NCBI GenBank assembly: GCA_963582255.1
Contig: CAUZRD010000115.1
Span: 1-6,853 of the forward strand
Origin: CAUZRD01 sp963582255
GTDB lineage: Bacteria; Pseudomonadota; Alphaproteobacteria; Rhizobiales; TMED25
Direction of reading: 5' to 3'
Length of the DNA: 6,853 nucleotides
A program made the position numbers and the translations under genes. Numbering within the stretch: position 1 is the first letter of the stretch; each line of letters starts with the position of its first letter. Below the pieces are notes generated by a model, which saw only the letters and a program-made list of their open reading frames with translations, did not search any database and was not told the origin of the DNA. This document shows, one piece after another, positions 5,823-6,853 of the stretch.

Positions 5823-6509
5823 TTAGCCTCCAAACGGTGGGTCGCCATATGGCACGTGGATAACCCTGTCGACGAAGATGCCGGGTGTGATGATGACCTC
5901 AGGATCGAGATCTCCTAAATCAACGACATGCTGGGTTTGTACGACCGTGAGTTTTCCCGCCATGGCCATTACTGGATTAAAATTTCGACCTGATTGTTTG
6001 TAGATTAGGTTACCCCAACGATCGGCCTGCCAGCATTCAACCAATGCTAGATCTCCTGGCAGGGCTTTTTCCAGAACATATGTTCTGCCATCGATCTCAC
6101 GGTGTTCTTTGCCCTCGGCAAGTTTTGTGCCGACGGAGGTTGCCGAAAAAAATGCTGGAATACCAGCTCCAGCTGCGCGCATACGTTCGGCCATAGTTCC
6201 TTGAGGAACGATTTCAAGCTCGATTCTACCCTCGCGATAAAGTTCTACGAAGACTACCGGATCCGAGCTGCGCGGGAAGCTGCAAATGACTTTTCGTACC
6301 CTGCCAAGTTCAAGTAGACGTGCTAGCCCTACCCGACCAACGCCTGGATTGTTAGCCACAATGGTGAGATTGCTTGCGCCCTGTTCAATTAAACCGTCGA
6401 TTAAATAAACCGGCTGACCAACTGCACCAAATCCGGCGAGCAAGACAGTCGAACCGTCTTGTACGCCGTTCATCGCATCGGCCATCGATTGCACGATTTT
6501 GTTTATCAT
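5823..6509 (-). CDS. 3-oxoacid CoA-transferase subunit A (PcaI/ScoA type)
   Basis: This 228-residue first gene of the minus-strand operon is the CoA-binding subunit of a heteromeric class I CoA-transferase. It moves CoA from a donor, usually succinyl-CoA, to a 3-oxoacid. Family blocks in order are the glycine loop AGFGAVGQPVYLIDGL (25-40), TIVANNPGVGRVGL (49-62), RKVICSFPRSSD (72-83), EIVPQGTMAERMRAAGAGIPAFFSATSVGT (99-128), AEGKEHREIDGRTYVLE (131-147), DRWGNL (163-168), NFNPVMAMAG (176-185) and LDPEVIITPGIFVDRV (201-216). The CSFPR and DRWGNL stretches lean towards PcaI. The N-terminus MINKIVQSMADAM fits PcaI-type starts, although no strong ribosome site precedes the ATG at 6509. It ends in GDPPFGG, shorter than the Pseudomonas PcaI tail, and the GGAGG for subunit B overlaps these last codons. 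Confidence 0.93.
   Translation of the reverse strand: MINKIVQSMADAMNGVQDGSTVLLAGFGAVGQPVYLIDGLIEQGASNLTIVANNPGVGRVGLARLLELGRVRKVICSFPRSSDPVVFVELYREGRIELEIVPQGTMAERMRAAGAGIPAFFSATSVGTKLAEGKEHREIDGRTYVLEKALPGDLALVECWQADRWGNLIYKQSGRNFNPVMAMAGKLTVVQTQHVVDLGDLDPEVIITPGIFVDRVIHVPYGDPPFGG
5827..5831 (-). promoter_or_regulatory. Ribosome binding site of CoA-transferase subunit B
   Basis: GGAGG on the minus strand, six bases before the ATG at 5820, lies inside the end of the subunit A gene. It indicates coupled translation of the two subunits. Confidence 0.7.
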
Positions 6510-6523
6510 TAAGCTAGATCCAT

Positions 6524-6549
6524 ACGATCTTGGAAGCTCTTGAGATCGT
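6524..6549. repeat. 7-bp perfect inverted repeat in the operon leader
   Basis: ACGATCT (6524-6530) and AGATCGT (6543-6549) are exact reverse complements separated by 12 bases, 14 bases ahead of the subunit A start codon. The half-site centres are 19 bases apart, close to two helical turns. It could be a repressor operator below the promoter or an mRNA hairpin near the ribosome site. Confidence 0.45.
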
Positions 6550-6600
6550 TGGTGTTGGTATTGGCATGTTATGTAGATCCAGACGGTACTATTTGGCTAC

Positions 6601-6609
6601 ATTTTAGCA
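6601..6609 (-). promoter_or_regulatory. Possible extended -10 promoter element for the minus-strand operon
   Basis: Read on the minus strand, TGCTAAAAT is an extended -10 (TGn plus TAAAAT, five of six). A TTGACT at 6618-6623 is a good -35 hexamer but lies only 11 bases away. At the normal distance the -35 slot falls on poor sequence at 6624-6629, next to the palindrome at 6627-6640. Predicted transcripts would have a leader of roughly 85 bases. The call is by eye only. Confidence 0.35.
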
Positions 6610-6626
6610 GCGACTCAAGTCAATGG

Positions 6627-6640
6627 TGATATTTACATCA
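6627..6640. promoter_or_regulatory. TGAT-N6-ATCA inverted repeat, candidate operator at the -35 position
   Basis: TGATATTTACATCA has TGAT and ATCA arms in dyad symmetry around a six-base AT-rich centre. It overlaps the expected -35 slot of the candidate minus-strand promoter, where a repressor or a class II activator could act. Confidence 0.4.
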
Positions 6641-6673
6641 AATATAACATGGTAAGATAACGCAACACCTTTG

Positions 6674-6702
6674 CGCCGCGAAGCAATCAATCATCGCCGC
6701 GA
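6674..6702. repeat. Direct repeat CGCCGCGA, two copies 21 bp apart
   Basis: CGCCGCGA occurs at 6674-6681 and again at 6695-6702, a 21-base step that is two helical turns, in otherwise AT-rich DNA. AGCAA (6682-6686) and TTGCT (6704-6708) form an inverted pair around the second copy. The arrangement fits two sites on the same DNA face for a regulator. Confidence 0.35.
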
Positions 6703-6720
6703 GTTGCTGATACTCCAGCA

Positions 6721-6730
6721 TGATATATCA
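6721..6730. promoter_or_regulatory. Perfect 10-bp palindrome TGATATATCA, candidate operator
   Basis: TGATATATCA is fully self-complementary and shares TGAT/ATCA arms with the inverted repeat about 90 bases away at 6627-6640. A short AT-rich palindrome alone is weak evidence. The repeated arms make it worth noting. Confidence 0.3.
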
Positions 6731-6853
6731 CTATTATAACGACAGTCTATATAGTCACGAATGATGCGAGCGGACCAAAACAGTTGCCAGAAGCAATGCA
6801 CCGGGTGACCACGATTCCGGATAGTTAATTTTTTAGTGTATTAAGACATGGTG

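Larger units (their letters stand above)
6510..6853. other. Noncoding upstream region of the CoA-transferase operon
   Basis: No open frame with a recognisable protein or ribosome site was found in these 344 bases on either strand. The stretch is AT-rich in parts and carries the candidate promoter, two TGAT/ATCA palindromes, a 7-bp inverted repeat next to the start codon and a 21-bp-spaced direct repeat, listed separately. A gene on the far side may begin just past the window edge, so this may be a shared or one-sided regulatory region. Confidence 0.6.

Noticed and set aside
6848..6853. Possible start codon (ATGGTG) of a divergent gene at the window edge
   Set aside because: Only two codons are visible and no clear ribosome site precedes it, so it cannot be supported.

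Overview
The window looks like a piece of a proteobacterial chromosome, probably alphaproteobacterial. Base composition is moderate. The only core gene is the 3' part of panC (pantothenate synthesis), and the rest resembles catabolic, CoA-dependent ring- or side-chain-degradation genes. The taxonomic guess rests on general protein resemblance, not on a marker search.

Layout. (1) Positions 1-505, + strand: the C-terminal part of pantoate--beta-alanine ligase (PanC), cut by the window edge. (2) 690-1697, +: a complete NAD-dependent D-2-hydroxyacid dehydrogenase of the phosphoglycerate-dehydrogenase fold. (3) 1817-2782, +: a flavin reductase domain fused to a C-terminal MarR-like domain, the architecture of the reductase partner (C1) of Acinetobacter 4-hydroxyphenylacetate hydroxylase. 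(4) 2826-6509, - strand: a five-gene run convergent with the first block. In transcription order it encodes CoA-transferase subunit A and subunit B (PcaI/PcaJ type), an atypical thiolase / lipid-transfer-protein-like enzyme, a short OB-fold (DUF35) protein, and a carboxymuconolactone-decarboxylase/AhpD-fold protein. (5) 6510-6853: noncoding DNA upstream of that operon, AT-rich in parts, with several inverted and direct repeats that look regulatory.

Working model (inference). The minus-strand operon would put CoA on a 3-oxoacid (subunits A+B, using succinyl-CoA or similar) and then cleave the acyl-CoA with the thiolase-like/OB-fold pair. This parallels PcaIJ and PcaF of the beta-ketoadipate pathway, but a non-canonical thiolase with a DUF35 partner replaces PcaF, and a CMD-fold protein sits last in the operon. 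The flavin reductase would feed reduced flavin to an oxygenase that is not in this window, with its MarR-like domain possibly gating activity by a pathway substrate. The hydroxyacid dehydrogenase could handle a 2-oxo/2-hydroxy acid fragment. The substrate cannot be read from the sequence. No mobile elements, CRISPR arrays, tRNAs or rRNAs were seen.
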